In this document: positions 18,577 to 29,107 of the stretch, piece by piece
Layout: each line of letters opens with the position of its first letter
Position numbering within the stretch: position 1 is the stretch's first letter
Program-made: the position numbers and the translations under genes
Notes under the pieces: generated by a model
The model's input: the letters and a program-made list of their open reading frames with translations, nothing else
Database searches by the model: none
What the model was told of the DNA's origin: nothing
Source of the DNA: Gemella sp. GL1
Lineage (GTDB): Bacteria > Bacillota > Bacilli > Staphylococcales > Gemellaceae
Direction: 5' to 3'
NCBI RefSeq assembly: GCF_013415365.1
Contig: NZ_JACBYB010000012.1
Span: forward strand, 61,142 to 125,141
Length of the DNA: 64,000 nucleotides

Positions 18577-19092
18577 ATGCATTTAACAAAAGGAACAGAA
18601 CAGGCTATTTGCATAATGATTTTGTTGTATATTCAAGATAGAAATATTTATTTAAGTTCTAAAGAAATAAGTGAGCGTCTGGATATTTCTCAAACTTATC
18701 TGAAAAAAATTATGAGAAAGTTAGTTCTTAATAAATTAGTAAAAGCTAATCCAGGAGTAGGAGGCGGGTACAAATATCGACCTAAGAAAAAAGTAACATT
18801 TTATCAAATATATAAAGCTATAAACGGAAAAGTAGAGATTTTTGTTTTAAAATCTGACTATATCGAGAAAATATTTACAGGTGTTAGGCATACCCATACA
18901 AGATATGAAGAATATCTTGAGCATCTAAATGCTATAAACCTAGCTTTAGAGGAGGCCCTTAACTCATTTACGATTGATGATGTTGTAGCAAATATTTTGA
19001 AAGAAAATGTTGATATTAAGTTAGACTGGAATAAGTGGGAAAAAGAGTTAGAAAATATTTATAAAAAAATGGAAGAAAACAAAGGATTGTAG
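18577..19092 (+). CDS. Rrf2 family transcriptional regulator without the cysteine cluster
   Basis: 171 residues. N-terminal winged helix-turn-helix with LSSKEISERLDISQTYLKKI (about 26-45) and the Rrf2 pattern VKANPGVGGGYKY (about 60-72). Iron-sulfur Rrf2 proteins (IscR, NsrR) carry three cysteines at about residues 90-110; here the only cysteine is Cys12, and the corresponding region has an HTHTR stretch. An Fe-S cofactor is therefore unlikely and another signal must be used. It sits 12 bp after ypsC and 47 bp before a flavodoxin gene, a possible redox-linked target. Ligand unknown. Confidence 0.8.
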   Translation: MHLTKGTEQAICIMILLYIQDRNIYLSSKEISERLDISQTYLKKIMRKLVLNKLVKANPGVGGGYKYRPKKKVTFYQIYKAINGKVEIFVLKSDYIEKIFTGVRHTHTRYEEYLEHLNAINLALEEALNSFTIDDVVANILKENVDIKLDWNKWEKELENIYKKMEENKGL

Positions 19093-19111
19093 CTATGCTT
19101 ACAATCTTTTA
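19083..19111 (+). terminator. Terminator overlapping the end of the Rrf2 gene
   Basis: GATTGTAGC (19085-19093) pairs with GCTTACAATC (19097-19106) with one bulge, then T4. The stop codon 19090-19092 is inside the stem. Confidence 0.6.
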
Positions 19112-19139
19112 TTAAATTAAGTAGGTAAGGAGAAAGAAA

Positions 19140-19586
19140 ATGGTTGTCAATTTAATATATGCAAGTCTGACAGGGAATACAGAAACACTGAGTGAACTTG
19201 TAGTGGAAAAATTTCGTGAAAAGGATACTGATGTAGAATTACATTTTATTGAAGATATGGATGATTTTTCAATAGTGGAAGAATCAGATGCTTTTATAGT
19301 TGCAAGCTATACTTATGATGAAGGTGATATACCGAGTGAAATGGAAGAATTTTTTGAAGAATTAGCAGATATGGATTTATCTGGAAAGATATTTGGAGTT
19401 ATAGGTACAGGAGATACAATCTATGAGCATTTTTGTTCTGCTGTAGACCAATTTGATAAACGAATAAAAGCTTCAGGTGCAAATAATCCAACTCAAAATT
19501 TAAAAGTTGAATTTGAAGTAGATACGGAAGAAGAAGAGGAAAATTTAGAAAAATTTGTTAAAGATTTTATAGCAGCATTAAATTAA
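19140..19586 (+). CDS. Flavodoxin
   Basis: Small FMN electron carrier. 148 residues. The FMN phosphate loop is SLTGNTET at about residues 9-16, with YTYDEGDIP near 60 (flavin-stacking tyrosines) and GTGDTIYEHFC near 83-93. Family length is normal for short-chain flavodoxin. AAGGAGAAAG precedes the start. It stands between two terminators, just after the Rrf2 regulator gene, which may control it. The electron-transfer partner cannot be told from sequence. Confidence 0.9.
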   Translation: MVVNLIYASLTGNTETLSELVVEKFREKDTDVELHFIEDMDDFSIVEESDAFIVASYTYDEGDIPSEMEEFFEELADMDLSGKIFGVIGTGDTIYEHFCSAVDQFDKRIKASGANNPTQNLKVEFEVDTEEEEENLEKFVKDFIAALN

Positions 19587-19610
19587 CTAGCCTAAGTGCT
19601 AGTTTTTTTA
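19585..19610 (+). terminator. Terminator after the flavodoxin gene
   Basis: 7-bp stem (19585-19591 with 19598-19604) and T7. Confidence 0.75.
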
Positions 19611-19673
19611 AGAGGAGGAATTAGTAGTTAAAAAATTAAAATTATGTTAGTATAAGTTATAAGTTTATTTTAT

Positions 19674-19721
19674 TCAAAATTTTGGTGAAAGCATAATTTT
19701 GATATTTATTTAAGTAAATAT
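19674..19721 (+). promoter_or_regulatory. Two hairpins in the mnmG leader
   Basis: An 8-bp inverted repeat (19674-19681 with 19695-19702) is followed by a 7-bp one (19702-19708 with 19715-19721) that ends three bases before the Shine-Dalgarno AGGAGGA. They share one base, so they could stack or compete. Confidence 0.4.
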
Positions 19722-19733
19722 TTAGGAGGAATT

Positions 19734-21620
19734 ATGACACAATTTTTTAAAGAATATGATGTAATAGTAATAGGTGGGGGACACGCAGGAATAGAGGCTG
19801 CTTTAGCTTCTAGCAGAAAGGGTGCTAAAACACTTATGGTAACTACTAATCTAGATACTATTGGTTTTATGCCATGTAACCCAGCTATTGGAGGGCCAGC
19901 TAAAGGAGTAGTAGTTAGGGAAGTTGATGCTTTGGGTGGTGCTATGGCAAGAATAGCAGACAAAACTAATATTCAAATTAGAATGTTAAATACAGCCAAA
20001 GGACCTGCAGTTAGAGCTTTAAGGGTACAATCTGATAAAGTTCAGTATCAATTAGAAATGAAACGTTTATTAGAAAATACAGAGAATTTAGATATTGAGC
20101 AAGCAATGGTAAAAAGATTGCTAATAGAAGATAGTAAAGTAGTAGGTTTAGAAACTATGCTTAAAACACGTTATGGTGCCAAAGCGATAGTTATAACAAC
20201 GGGTACATATTTACGTGGGGAAATAGTAATTGGAGAAACTAAGTATTCTTCAGGACCTAACCACCAGTTGCCATCTATTGACTTACCAAAACAATTAGAG
20301 GAATTAGGTTTTGAATTATTAAGATTTAAGACAGGAACGCCTCCACGAGTAAAGGCTGATACGGTAGATTTTTCTAAGACAGAAATTCAGCCTGGAGATG
20401 AGAAAGAATATGCATTTTCTTATGAAACAACAGAATTTGTTAAGGATCAAGTACCTTGTTGGTTAACCTATACAAATTCAGAAACTCATGAAATTATAGC
20501 TAATAATTTAGGACGTTCGGCTATGTATTCAGGAGTTATTAAAGGTACTGGTCCAAGATATTGCCCGAGTATTGAAGATAAGTATGTAAGATTTAATGAT
20601 AAAGAGAGACATCAATTGTTTTTAGAGCCTGAAGGGCGTGGGACTAAAGAAATTTATGTTCAAGGTTTATCAACTTCTTTACCAGATGATGTTCAAAGGG
20701 ATATGATTAAATCAATCAAAGGATTGGAAAATGCTACAATTATGCGAAATGGTTATGCAATAGAGTATGATGTAATTAATCCAACAACATTATATCCAAC
20801 TTTAGAGACTAAATTGATTTCTGGCTTATTTACTGCGGGTCAATTAAACGGAACGTCTGGATATGAGGAGGCTGCTGGTCAAGGGATCATGGCTGGTATT
20901 AATGCAGCTGCTAAAGTATTAGGACAAGAATCTTTAATTTTGGGACGTGATGAAGCCTATATAGGGGTAATGATTGATGATTTAGTAACTAAAGGAACTA
21001 ATGAACCCTACCGTTTATTAACATCTAGAGCAGAGCACAGGTTATTATTAAGACATGATAATGCTGATATGCGTTTATCTGACATTGCTTATAAAAATGG
21101 ACTTATTAGTGATGATAGATATGAAGAATTCAAGAAAAAACGTGAATTGATTAATGAGGAAATTGAAAGATTAAAAACTTTTAGAATTACACCAACAAAA
21201 GCAACCTTAGAAAAAATGAGGGAATTGAATACTGCTGAACTTCGTGATGGTATTTTAGCTATTGATTTGCTAAGACGACCGGAGTTAACTTATTTACACA
21301 TTATGTACTTAGCTAATCAAGAGGTCACATTACCTATGGCAATTATTGAGCAAATTGAAATAGAAGTTAAGTATGAAGGCTACATTAAGAAGTCACTACA
21401 ACAAGTAGAAAAAATGAAGAAAATGGATGCTAAAAAAATTCCATTGGATATAGATTATAATGATGTTCCAAGTTTATCCCTAGAAGCTCGAGAAAAACTT
21501 ATTAAAATAGCGCCTTTAACAATAGGGCAAGCATCACGTATCTCGGGAGTTAATCCAGCAGACATATCTATTTTATTAATCTATTTAGAACAAAAAAGAG
21601 CAGGAAAAACTAATGAATAA
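19734..21620 (+). CDS. mnmG: tRNA uridine-5-carboxymethylaminomethyl(34) synthesis enzyme MnmG
   Basis: FAD-dependent enzyme (GidA) that with MnmE modifies the wobble uridine of several tRNAs. 628 residues, family length. FAD motif [15 protein letters not shown] at about 11-25, the signature [18 protein letters not shown] region near 58-75, PNHQLPSI near 180, and the C-terminal [13 protein letters not shown] near 373. TAGGAGGA precedes the ATG. Overlaps rsmG by 8 bases, a common pairing. mnmE is not in the window. Confidence 0.96.
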   Translation: MTQFFKEYDVIVIGGGHAGIEAALASSRKGAKTLMVTTNLDTIGFMPCNPAIGGPAKGVVVREVDALGGAMARIADKTNIQIRMLNTAKGPAVRALRVQSDKVQYQLEMKRLLENTENLDIEQAMVKRLLIEDSKVVGLETMLKTRYGAKAIVITTGTYLRGEIVIGETKYSSGPNHQLPSIDLPKQLEELGFELLRFKTGTPPRVKADTVDFSKTEIQPGDEKEYAFSYETTEFVKDQVPCWLTYTNSETHEIIANNLGRSAMYSGVIKGTGPRYCPSIEDKYVRFNDKERHQLFLEPEGRGTKEIYVQGLSTSLPDDVQRDMIKSIKGLENATIMRNGYAIEYDVINPTTLYPTLETKLISGLFTAGQLNGTSGYEEAAGQGIMAGINAAAKVLGQESLILGRDEAYIGVMIDDLVTKGTNEPYRLLTSRAEHRLLLRHDNADMRLSDIAYKNGLISDDRYEEFKKKRELINEEIERLKTFRITPTKATLEKMRELNTAELRDGILAIDLLRRPELTYLHIMYLANQEVTLPMAIIEQIEIEVKYEGYIKKSLQQVEKMKKMDAKKIPLDIDYNDVPSLSLEAREKLIKIAPLTIGQASRISGVNPADISILLIYLEQKRAGKTNE

Positions 21621-22323
21621 GGAAGATTTTTATAATAATTTAGAAATTAATGGGATTTTAATTAATGATTTACAAAAATCTCAATTAGAGAAATACTATA
21701 AATTAGTTGTATATTGGAATGAAAGAATTAATCTTACAGCTATAACAGAGGAAGATGATTTTTATACTAAACATTTTTATGATTCCATAGCAACTGCATT
21801 CTATCATGATTTTAAAGATGTAAAATCAATATGTGATGTGGGAAGTGGAGCAGGATTTCCATCGATTCCTTTGAAGATTATATACCCACATCTTGAAGTT
21901 ACAATTGTGGATTCTTTAAATAAAAGAATTAAATTTTTAAATCTACTGGCAGAAGAATTAGGTTTAGAAAATTATAATTTTGTACATTCAAGAGCGGAAG
22001 ATTTTGGACAAAACAAAAATTATAGAGAATCATTCGATATAGTTACAGCTAGAGCTGTAGCCAGGTTAAATGTACTATCAGAGTTATGTATTCCATTGGT
22101 AAAAAAAGGTGGTTATTTCTTAAGTCTTAAGGCACAGAAATCTAATCAAGAAAAAGAAGAAGCTACTAAGGCTATAAAATTACTGGGTGCTGAGTTAGAA
22201 ACTGATTCAGAATTTTACATTGATGGAGATGAAAGACATATTCTAAAAATTATAAAGCTAAAAGAAACTCCTAATAAATATCCAAGAAAAGCAGGGACAC
22301 CGCTTAAAAATCCGATAATATAA
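21613..22323 (+). CDS. rsmG: 16S rRNA (guanine(527)-N7)-methyltransferase
   Basis: SAM-dependent enzyme (GidB) that makes m7G527 in 16S rRNA; loss gives low-level streptomycin resistance in other bacteria. 236 residues. SAM site [18 protein letters not shown] near residues 73-90, and RAVARLNVL near 147. The C-terminus [12 protein letters not shown] is the family ending. It overlaps the end of mnmG (ATGAATAA), so translation is probably coupled. Confidence 0.95.
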   Translation: MNKEDFYNNLEINGILINDLQKSQLEKYYKLVVYWNERINLTAITEEDDFYTKHFYDSIATAFYHDFKDVKSICDVGSGAGFPSIPLKIIYPHLEVTIVDSLNKRIKFLNLLAEELGLENYNFVHSRAEDFGQNKNYRESFDIVTARAVARLNVLSELCIPLVKKGGYFLSLKAQKSNQEKEEATKAIKLLGAELETDSEFYIDGDERHILKIIKLKETPNKYPRKAGTPLKNPII

Positions 22324-22331
22324 ACTAGGAG

Positions 22332-22366
22332 ATGCACTCTATTTTTAAATAGAGTGCATTTATTTT
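22332..22366 (+). terminator. Terminator after mnmG-rsmG
   Basis: 13-bp perfect stem (22332-22344 with 22347-22359), then a T-rich tract. Confidence 0.8.
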
Positions 22367-22387
22367 TGGGAAAAATAAAAAAAACTA

Positions 22388-22415
22388 TTGAAATATTCTG
22401 AAAATATGTTATCAT
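22388..22415 (+). promoter_or_regulatory. Promoter for the PTS-IIC-like permease gene
   Basis: TTGAAA (22388-22393), 16-bp spacer, extended -10 TGT-TATCAT (hexamer 22410-22415). Confidence 0.55.
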
Positions 22416-22480
22416 ATTTTTATATCATTTATGTATTTATATTTATTGATATTAATTTTATATTTTAGGAGATATGTATT

Positions 22481-23542
22481 ATGACTGAAAAACTAACATT
22501 TAAGTCTTTATTTAATACCGTATTAAACGGTATGGCTGTAGGGGTTGTTTCTGGTTTAATTGCTAATGCTGTATTAAGTGCAGTATTCAAATATGCAGGA
22601 ATGTTATTTTTACCAGAATTTTTTAAAACAGCGTCTCAAGCAGTCTATTTATTACAATTTGCAGTACCGGTATTAGTTGGTACTGCCATAGGTATGACTA
22701 TGAAGTTTACTGCATTAGAAAATACAGTTTTAGGTGCAGCACTACTGGTAGCTTCGGGTTCAATAGTTTATAATTCAGAATTAAAAGTATATACAACGGT
22801 ACCGATGGGTGATTTAATTAATGTATTATTGATTGCTTTATTTGCTACTTACTTAATTCATAAATTAAGTGGTAAATTTGGGTCTTTAACAATCATTTTT
22901 TTACCGATAATTGGTGGGGGAATTCCTGCTTTAGTAGGTTTATATACATTACCACATGTTAAGAAAATTACTAAGTTTTTAGCTGATGGAGTAATGACAT
23001 TTACTACTCTTCAACCAGCGACTATGGCAGTATTAATTGCTCTTTCATTTTCATTATTTATCGTAACTCCACTATCTACAGTAGCTATGGGAATTGTTTT
23101 GTTCTCTAATGCTAACTACTTAGGAGCTGGAGCAGCAGCAATCGGAGTTGTTTCAGCGGCGGCAGTATTAATGGTAGGTTCTATAAAAATTAAGAATCCT
23201 TCAGGGGTAAGTGTTGCTATCGTACTTGGAGCAATAAAACTTATGATGCCTAATGTAGCAAGAACACCCTTATTATTAGTTCCAATTTTTGCAACAGCCG
23301 CAGTTAGTGGATTAGGGGCTTGGTTCTTTAATATCTTAGGAGATCAAACAAGTGCTGGATTCGGAATAATTGGTTTGATAGGACCATTAAAAGCTATTGA
23401 AAAAGGAGCTAGTCTTTTAGTAGCATTATTAACTTATGTTGTAATTCCATTTTCATCAGCTTTCCTATTTGATAAGTTATTTGGAGATGTATTAAAATTA
23501 TACAAAAAAGATGCTTATGAAAGTGGAAATTACGGAAAATAA
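22481..23542 (+). CDS. PTS system IIC-like membrane permease
   Basis: 353-residue, very hydrophobic protein with about ten membrane segments and a short polar tail. It resembles the stand-alone EIIC-like family of Firmicutes (PTS_EIIC_2), with glycine-rich repeats such as GAGAAAIGVVSAAAVLMVG and FATAAVSGLGAW. No IIA or IIB phosphotransfer domain is fused or adjacent, so phosphotransfer is unproved and the substrate is unknown. It has its own promoter and terminator. Family call is moderate; membrane location is certain. Confidence 0.6.
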   Translation: MTEKLTFKSLFNTVLNGMAVGVVSGLIANAVLSAVFKYAGMLFLPEFFKTASQAVYLLQFAVPVLVGTAIGMTMKFTALENTVLGAALLVASGSIVYNSELKVYTTVPMGDLINVLLIALFATYLIHKLSGKFGSLTIIFLPIIGGGIPALVGLYTLPHVKKITKFLADGVMTFTTLQPATMAVLIALSFSLFIVTPLSTVAMGIVLFSNANYLGAGAAAIGVVSAAAVLMVGSIKIKNPSGVSVAIVLGAIKLMMPNVARTPLLLVPIFATAAVSGLGAWFFNILGDQTSAGFGIIGLIGPLKAIEKGASLLVALLTYVVIPFSSAFLFDKLFGDVLKLYKKDAYESGNYGK

Positions 23543-23551
23543 AATATTTTT

Positions 23552-23583
23552 ATAGACTATCCTGTAGGATAGTCTATTTTTTA
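23552..23583 (+). terminator. Terminator after the permease gene
   Basis: 12-bp stem (23552-23563 with 23566-23577), T6. Confidence 0.8.
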
Positions 23584-23594
23584 CAGGTTCATTA

Positions 23595-23623
23595 TGTACA
23601 GAGACTATTCTTTATGGTAAAAT
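23595..23623 (+). promoter_or_regulatory. Promoter for metG
   Basis: TGTACA (23595-23600), 17-bp spacer, extended -10 TGG-TAAAAT (hexamer 23618-23623). The leader is too short for a T-box. Confidence 0.5.
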
Positions 23624-23649
23624 AGTATGAAATATCTATATTGATTTAG

Positions 23650-25702
<2,053 letters not shown>

Positions 25703-25798
25703 TGAGAGTAATGATTAAGGATAATAATTTGACATTCCTTGATATTTAAAATATACTTTTAAAAGTTGAATAAAATAAATAGGAGATATGTGTGTAGA

Positions 25799-26422
25799 AT
25801 GAATAATGATTTTAAAGATATATTATTAGGTAGAAGAAGTGTTAAAGTTTATGATAAAAATGTAAAAATTTCAAATGAAGAATTATTAAAAATGATAGAA
25901 GAAGCTACTAGTGCTCCGTCATCAGTAAATTTTCAGCCTTGGAAATTTGTAGTAGTAAATACGGAAGAGGGGAAAAAAAAATTGCGTCCTCATGTAACTT
26001 TTAACACGGAACAAAATGATACATCTTCAGCTATGATAGTTGTATTAGCAGACTTAAAACCACAAAAATCAGCAGAGAAAATATATGATAAAGCAGTAGA
26101 GAAAGGTTATATGTCTAAGGAAGTTAAGGAAAAATTATTCCCAATGTACACTAAGATGTATGATTCTTTTTCAAAGAAACAAATGATAGAGGTAGTTAAA
26201 ATTGACGCATCGTTAGCATCTATGCAGCTAATGCTTGTAGCAAGATCCCACGGTTATGCTACTAATGCCATAGGAGGTTTCGATTCTGAGGGTGTCTTAA
26301 ATATGTTGGGACTAAGTAAAAATGAATACTGCACAGTTATGTTAATTTCTATTGGTAAAGCGGCAAAAGAAGGTAGACCAAGTGTGAGACGTGATGTGAG
26401 AGATATTGTCACTTTCTTGTAA
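25799..26422 (+). CDS. Nitroreductase family protein
   Basis: FMN-dependent oxidoreductase of the nitroreductase fold, 207 residues from ATG 25799. N-terminal LGRRSVKVYD and SAPSSVNFQPWKFVVV (about 37-52) are the FMN-binding signature. Near the C-terminus, GYATNAIGGFD and LISIGKAAKE fit. Start is uncertain: AGGAGA (25781-25786) is 12 bases before ATG 25799 and 3 bases before an in-frame GTG at 25790. An out-of-frame ATG at 25788 opens a four-codon ORF whose TGA overlaps ATG 25799. Natural substrate unknown. Confidence 0.85.
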   Translation: MNNDFKDILLGRRSVKVYDKNVKISNEELLKMIEEATSAPSSVNFQPWKFVVVNTEEGKKKLRPHVTFNTEQNDTSSAMIVVLADLKPQKSAEKIYDKAVEKGYMSKEVKEKLFPMYTKMYDSFSKKQMIEVVKIDASLASMQLMLVARSHGYATNAIGGFDSEGVLNMLGLSKNEYCTVMLISIGKAAKEGRPSVRRDVRDIVTFL

Positions 26423-26763
26423 ATATATAATTAAAGAAGTAGCAATTTAGAAATGATATTATAGTAAATATGCGAAAGTATATATTAAATTGTAAATAAG
26501 TATAAGCAGATAAAAGTTACTTTGATAAAAAGTTAAATTTTATTTTATTCTTAAAAGTAACTTATTTTAATAGTTACAAAAATTATCAAAAAAATTTTCA
26601 CAATAAATATTTATATATTTAGATATTTTGAATTAATAATCCTTCTAAAAAGAAAGCTATAATTTTCAATCTTTTCAGAAGCAAGAGCCCCATAGTATTT
26701 TTCAAAAACTTGTTGTAAGATATAGATATAAAAATAAATAAAATTTTAAGGGGAGAGAATAAG
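26423..26763. other. 341-bp non-coding stretch before the SSB gene
   Basis: AT-rich. It holds a 9-bp inverted repeat (AAGTTACTT near 26513 with AAGTAACTT near 26564) around a long loop, perhaps a weak terminator for the nitroreductase gene. On the minus strand, 26611-26718 reads a gene-like open frame (EKYYGALASEKIENYS, then FLFRRIINSKYLNI) ending in TAA with no start codon; it may be a gene remnant. No convincing -35/-10 pair is seen for the SSB gene. Confidence 0.5.
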
Positions 26764-27126
26764 ATGTTAAATCAAGTGACTTTAATAGGAAGATTAGTTA
26801 GGAAACCAGAGTTAAGAACGAGTGAATCTGGCTTAGAATATCTAAAGGCATGCATTGCTGTACAGTCTTATAAGTCAAAAGATGGATCTGTTGAATTTAT
26901 AGATTTTACCGCTTTTGGAAAGTTAGCCCATAATACAGTTAAGTATTGTGATAAAGGGAGTATGATTAATATAGTAGCTTCCTTATCAAATAATACCTAT
27001 ACAGATAAGAATGGTGTTAATCATTATCAGTTGTCTGTAATAGCAAATCAGATAAATTTTTTAAGTAGAGTGAATAAAAAAGAAGAAATTAAAGATATGG
27101 ATGATGTCTTTACCTTGGGACAATAA
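26764..27126 (+). CDS. Short single-stranded DNA-binding protein
   Basis: OB-fold SSB of 120 residues. N-terminal NQVTLIGRLVRKPELR and the core DFTAFGKLAHN are diagnostic. It lacks the long linker and the acidic DDDIPF-type C-terminal tip through which SSB recruits partner proteins; it ends DDVFTLGQ. This makes it a secondary SSB like competence-linked SsbB of Bacillus rather than the replication SSB next to rpsF/rpsR. AGGGGAGAG precedes the ATG. Single gene with a strong terminator. Competence role is inference. Confidence 0.88.
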   Translation: MLNQVTLIGRLVRKPELRTSESGLEYLKACIAVQSYKSKDGSVEFIDFTAFGKLAHNTVKYCDKGSMINIVASLSNNTYTDKNGVNHYQLSVIANQINFLSRVNKKEEIKDMDDVFTLGQ

Positions 27127-27165
27127 AAAGAGCTATAGTAGAAATACTATAGTTCTTTTTATTTA
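27125..27165 (+). terminator. Terminator after the SSB gene
   Basis: 16-bp stem (27125-27140 with 27145-27160, one G-U), GAAA loop, T5. Confidence 0.85.
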
Positions 27166-27183
27166 GATAAATAAATAAATATG

Positions 27184-27192
27184 TGCTAAAAT
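27184..27192 (+). promoter_or_regulatory. Extended -10 promoter for folB-folK-dus
   Basis: TGC-TAAAAT (hexamer 27187-27192). The -35 is poor. Start codon at 27227. Confidence 0.4.
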
Positions 27193-27226
27193 AGAAAAAT
27201 ATGAATTTTTAAATAGAGGTTTAATT

Positions 27227-27610
27227 ATGAGAAATAAAATCTATATAAAAGGGATAGAGATATATGCTTATCATGGTGTATTTCCAGAAGAGACATGTTT
27301 AGGACAAAAATTTATTTTTGATATTGAGGCTAGTCTAGATTTCAAGAATGCTATGTTTACTGATGAACTAGACCAAAGTGTAAGCTATGCTGATATTGCT
27401 AAAATAATAGAAGAAGTTTCAACAAATAATACTTACAAATTATTAGAGAGATTAGCCTTTAAAATTGCAGAAACAATATTCGAAAGACATAAATTGATAG
27501 ATGATATTAGTTTGACTATCGATAAACCTAATGCACCTGTAAAGCAACTATTCAAAGAGTGCGGTGTTTTTTTAAAAATTTCTAGAAGAGAGTTAGAGGA
27601 ATTAATATGA
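27227..27610 (+). CDS. folB: Dihydroneopterin aldolase
   Basis: Converts 7,8-dihydroneopterin to 6-hydroxymethyl-dihydropterin and glycolaldehyde in folate synthesis. 127 residues, family length. MRNKIYIKGIEIYAYHGVF with the active-site region YHGVFPEE, then QSVSYADI and the C-terminal KPNAPV motif near 108. The stop overlaps the folK start (ATGA), giving coupling. folE, folP and the pab genes are not in the window. Confidence 0.93.
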   Translation: MRNKIYIKGIEIYAYHGVFPEETCLGQKFIFDIEASLDFKNAMFTDELDQSVSYADIAKIIEEVSTNNTYKLLERLAFKIAETIFERHKLIDDISLTIDKPNAPVKQLFKECGVFLKISRRELEELI

Positions 27611-28086
27611 TTGTTTTAGCTTTGGGTAGTAGTATAGAACCTAAAGATAAGTATTTGAAAGATGCTTTAGTAGAAATTGAAAAAAAATATCCAATATTGA
27701 AAAAAAGTAAGGTATATAAAACTTTAGCATGGGGTGGAGTTGCAAAAAATGAATTTTTAAATATGTGTATAGTTATAGAAACTCAGGAAGATGCTTATAA
27801 ATTATTGGAAAATTGCCATGAAATAGAGTACAGATTGGGTAGAACTAGAGATCAACATTGGGCAGATAGAACAATAGATATAGATATAATTCTATATAAT
27901 GATGATGTATATAATGATGAAAAATTAATTGTACCTCATAAATATATAAAAGATAGAAATTTTGTTTTAAAGCCATTAATAGATGTAGTAGGAGATATAG
28001 AATTAGAGGATGTTAAGCTAAGTACCTGGTTAGAAAAAATTAAAGAAAAAATAGAAATAATAGATATAGGAGTAGATAATGTTTAA
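27607..28086 (+). CDS. folK: 2-amino-4-hydroxy-6-hydroxymethyldihydropteridine diphosphokinase
   Basis: Transfers pyrophosphate from ATP to 6-hydroxymethyl-dihydropterin, the step after FolB. 159 residues. N-terminal VLALGSSIEP, LNMCIVIET near 55, and the kinase signature LGRTRDQHWADRTIDIDII near 79-97. The usual xGPR before TIDIDI is replaced by WADR, a mild oddity; the two magnesium-binding aspartates of DID remain. Overlaps folB by 4 bases and dus by 8 bases. Confidence 0.92.
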   Translation: MIVLALGSSIEPKDKYLKDALVEIEKKYPILKKSKVYKTLAWGGVAKNEFLNMCIVIETQEDAYKLLENCHEIEYRLGRTRDQHWADRTIDIDIILYNDDVYNDEKLIVPHKYIKDRNFVLKPLIDVVGDIELEDVKLSTWLEKIKEKIEIIDIGVDNV

Positions 28087-29074
28087 AATTAGAGATATAG
28101 ATATATCGAATAGAGTAGTACTTGCCCCTATGGCTGGGGTTTGTAATGCAGCTTTTAGATTAACAGTAAAAGAATTTGGTGCAGGATTAGTTTGTGCTGA
28201 AATGGTAAGTGATAAAGCTATCTTATTCAATAACCAAAAGACTATGAATATGTTATATATAGATCCTAGAGAAAGGCCCTTAAGTTTACAAATTTTTGGA
28301 AGTGAAGCCGAAACTTTAGTAGAGGCTGCTAAATATGTAGATAAAAATACAGAAGCGGATATTATTGATATTAATATGGGATGTCCAGTTCCGAAAATAA
28401 CTAAAAGTGATTGTGGCTCTAAATTATTATTAGATCCAGATAAAATTTACGATGTAGTATCTAGAGTTGTTGATGCAGTAGCTAAGCCTGTAACTGTAAA
28501 AATGCGTACAGGATGGGATGAGGATAAGATATATATTCATCAAAATGCTTTAAATGCTGAAAAAGCAGGGGCTTCCGCTATTGCTATTCATGGTCGTACT
28601 AAGATGCAGATGTATACAGGAAAAGCTGATTGGAAGTATGTAAAAGAAGTAAAAGAAATGTTAAAAATTCCTGTTATTGGTAATGGAGATATTACTAGCC
28701 CAGAAGAAGCTAAGATGAGATTAGAGGAGACTGGATGTGACGCAATCATGATTGGTCGTGCAGCTTTAGGTAATCCATGGATGCTGTATAGAACTGTAAA
28801 ATATCTAGAAACAGGCGAAATAGCAAATGAACCGGCTCCAAGAGAAAAAATTGATGTATGTTTATTACATTTAAGAAGATTAATGGAAATTAAACCTGAG
28901 AAAGTTGCAGTACATGAGATGAGAAAACACGCGGCTTATTACATGAAAGGTATCAAAGGGGGAGCTAAAGTAAAAGCACGTTTAAATGAAATGAATACTT
29001 ATGCAGAAATGGAAGCACTACTTTCTGAGTATGTAGATTTTGTAGAAAATAAAGAGAAGAAGATTATTTTATAA
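28079..29074 (+). CDS. dus: tRNA dihydrouridine synthase
   Basis: FMN enzyme that reduces uridine to dihydrouridine in tRNA. 331 residues, TIM barrel. APMAGVCNAAFR (about 15-26), DINMGCPVPKI with the catalytic cysteine near residue 100, KMRTGWDE near 141, and IMIGRAALGNPW near 222. This matches the Dus found after folK in Bacillus (yacF/dusB). It overlaps folK by 8 bases, with GGAG upstream, so folB-folK-dus is one operon. lysS, often next in Bacillus, is absent. Confidence 0.93.
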   Translation: MFKIRDIDISNRVVLAPMAGVCNAAFRLTVKEFGAGLVCAEMVSDKAILFNNQKTMNMLYIDPRERPLSLQIFGSEAETLVEAAKYVDKNTEADIIDINMGCPVPKITKSDCGSKLLLDPDKIYDVVSRVVDAVAKPVTVKMRTGWDEDKIYIHQNALNAEKAGASAIAIHGRTKMQMYTGKADWKYVKEVKEMLKIPVIGNGDITSPEEAKMRLEETGCDAIMIGRAALGNPWMLYRTVKYLETGEIANEPAPREKIDVCLLHLRRLMEIKPEKVAVHEMRKHAAYYMKGIKGGAKVKARLNEMNTYAEMEALLSEYVDFVENKEKKIIL

Positions 29075-29107
29075 TAAGTCTATATAATTTAAGAAAGTGG
29101 TGACATA

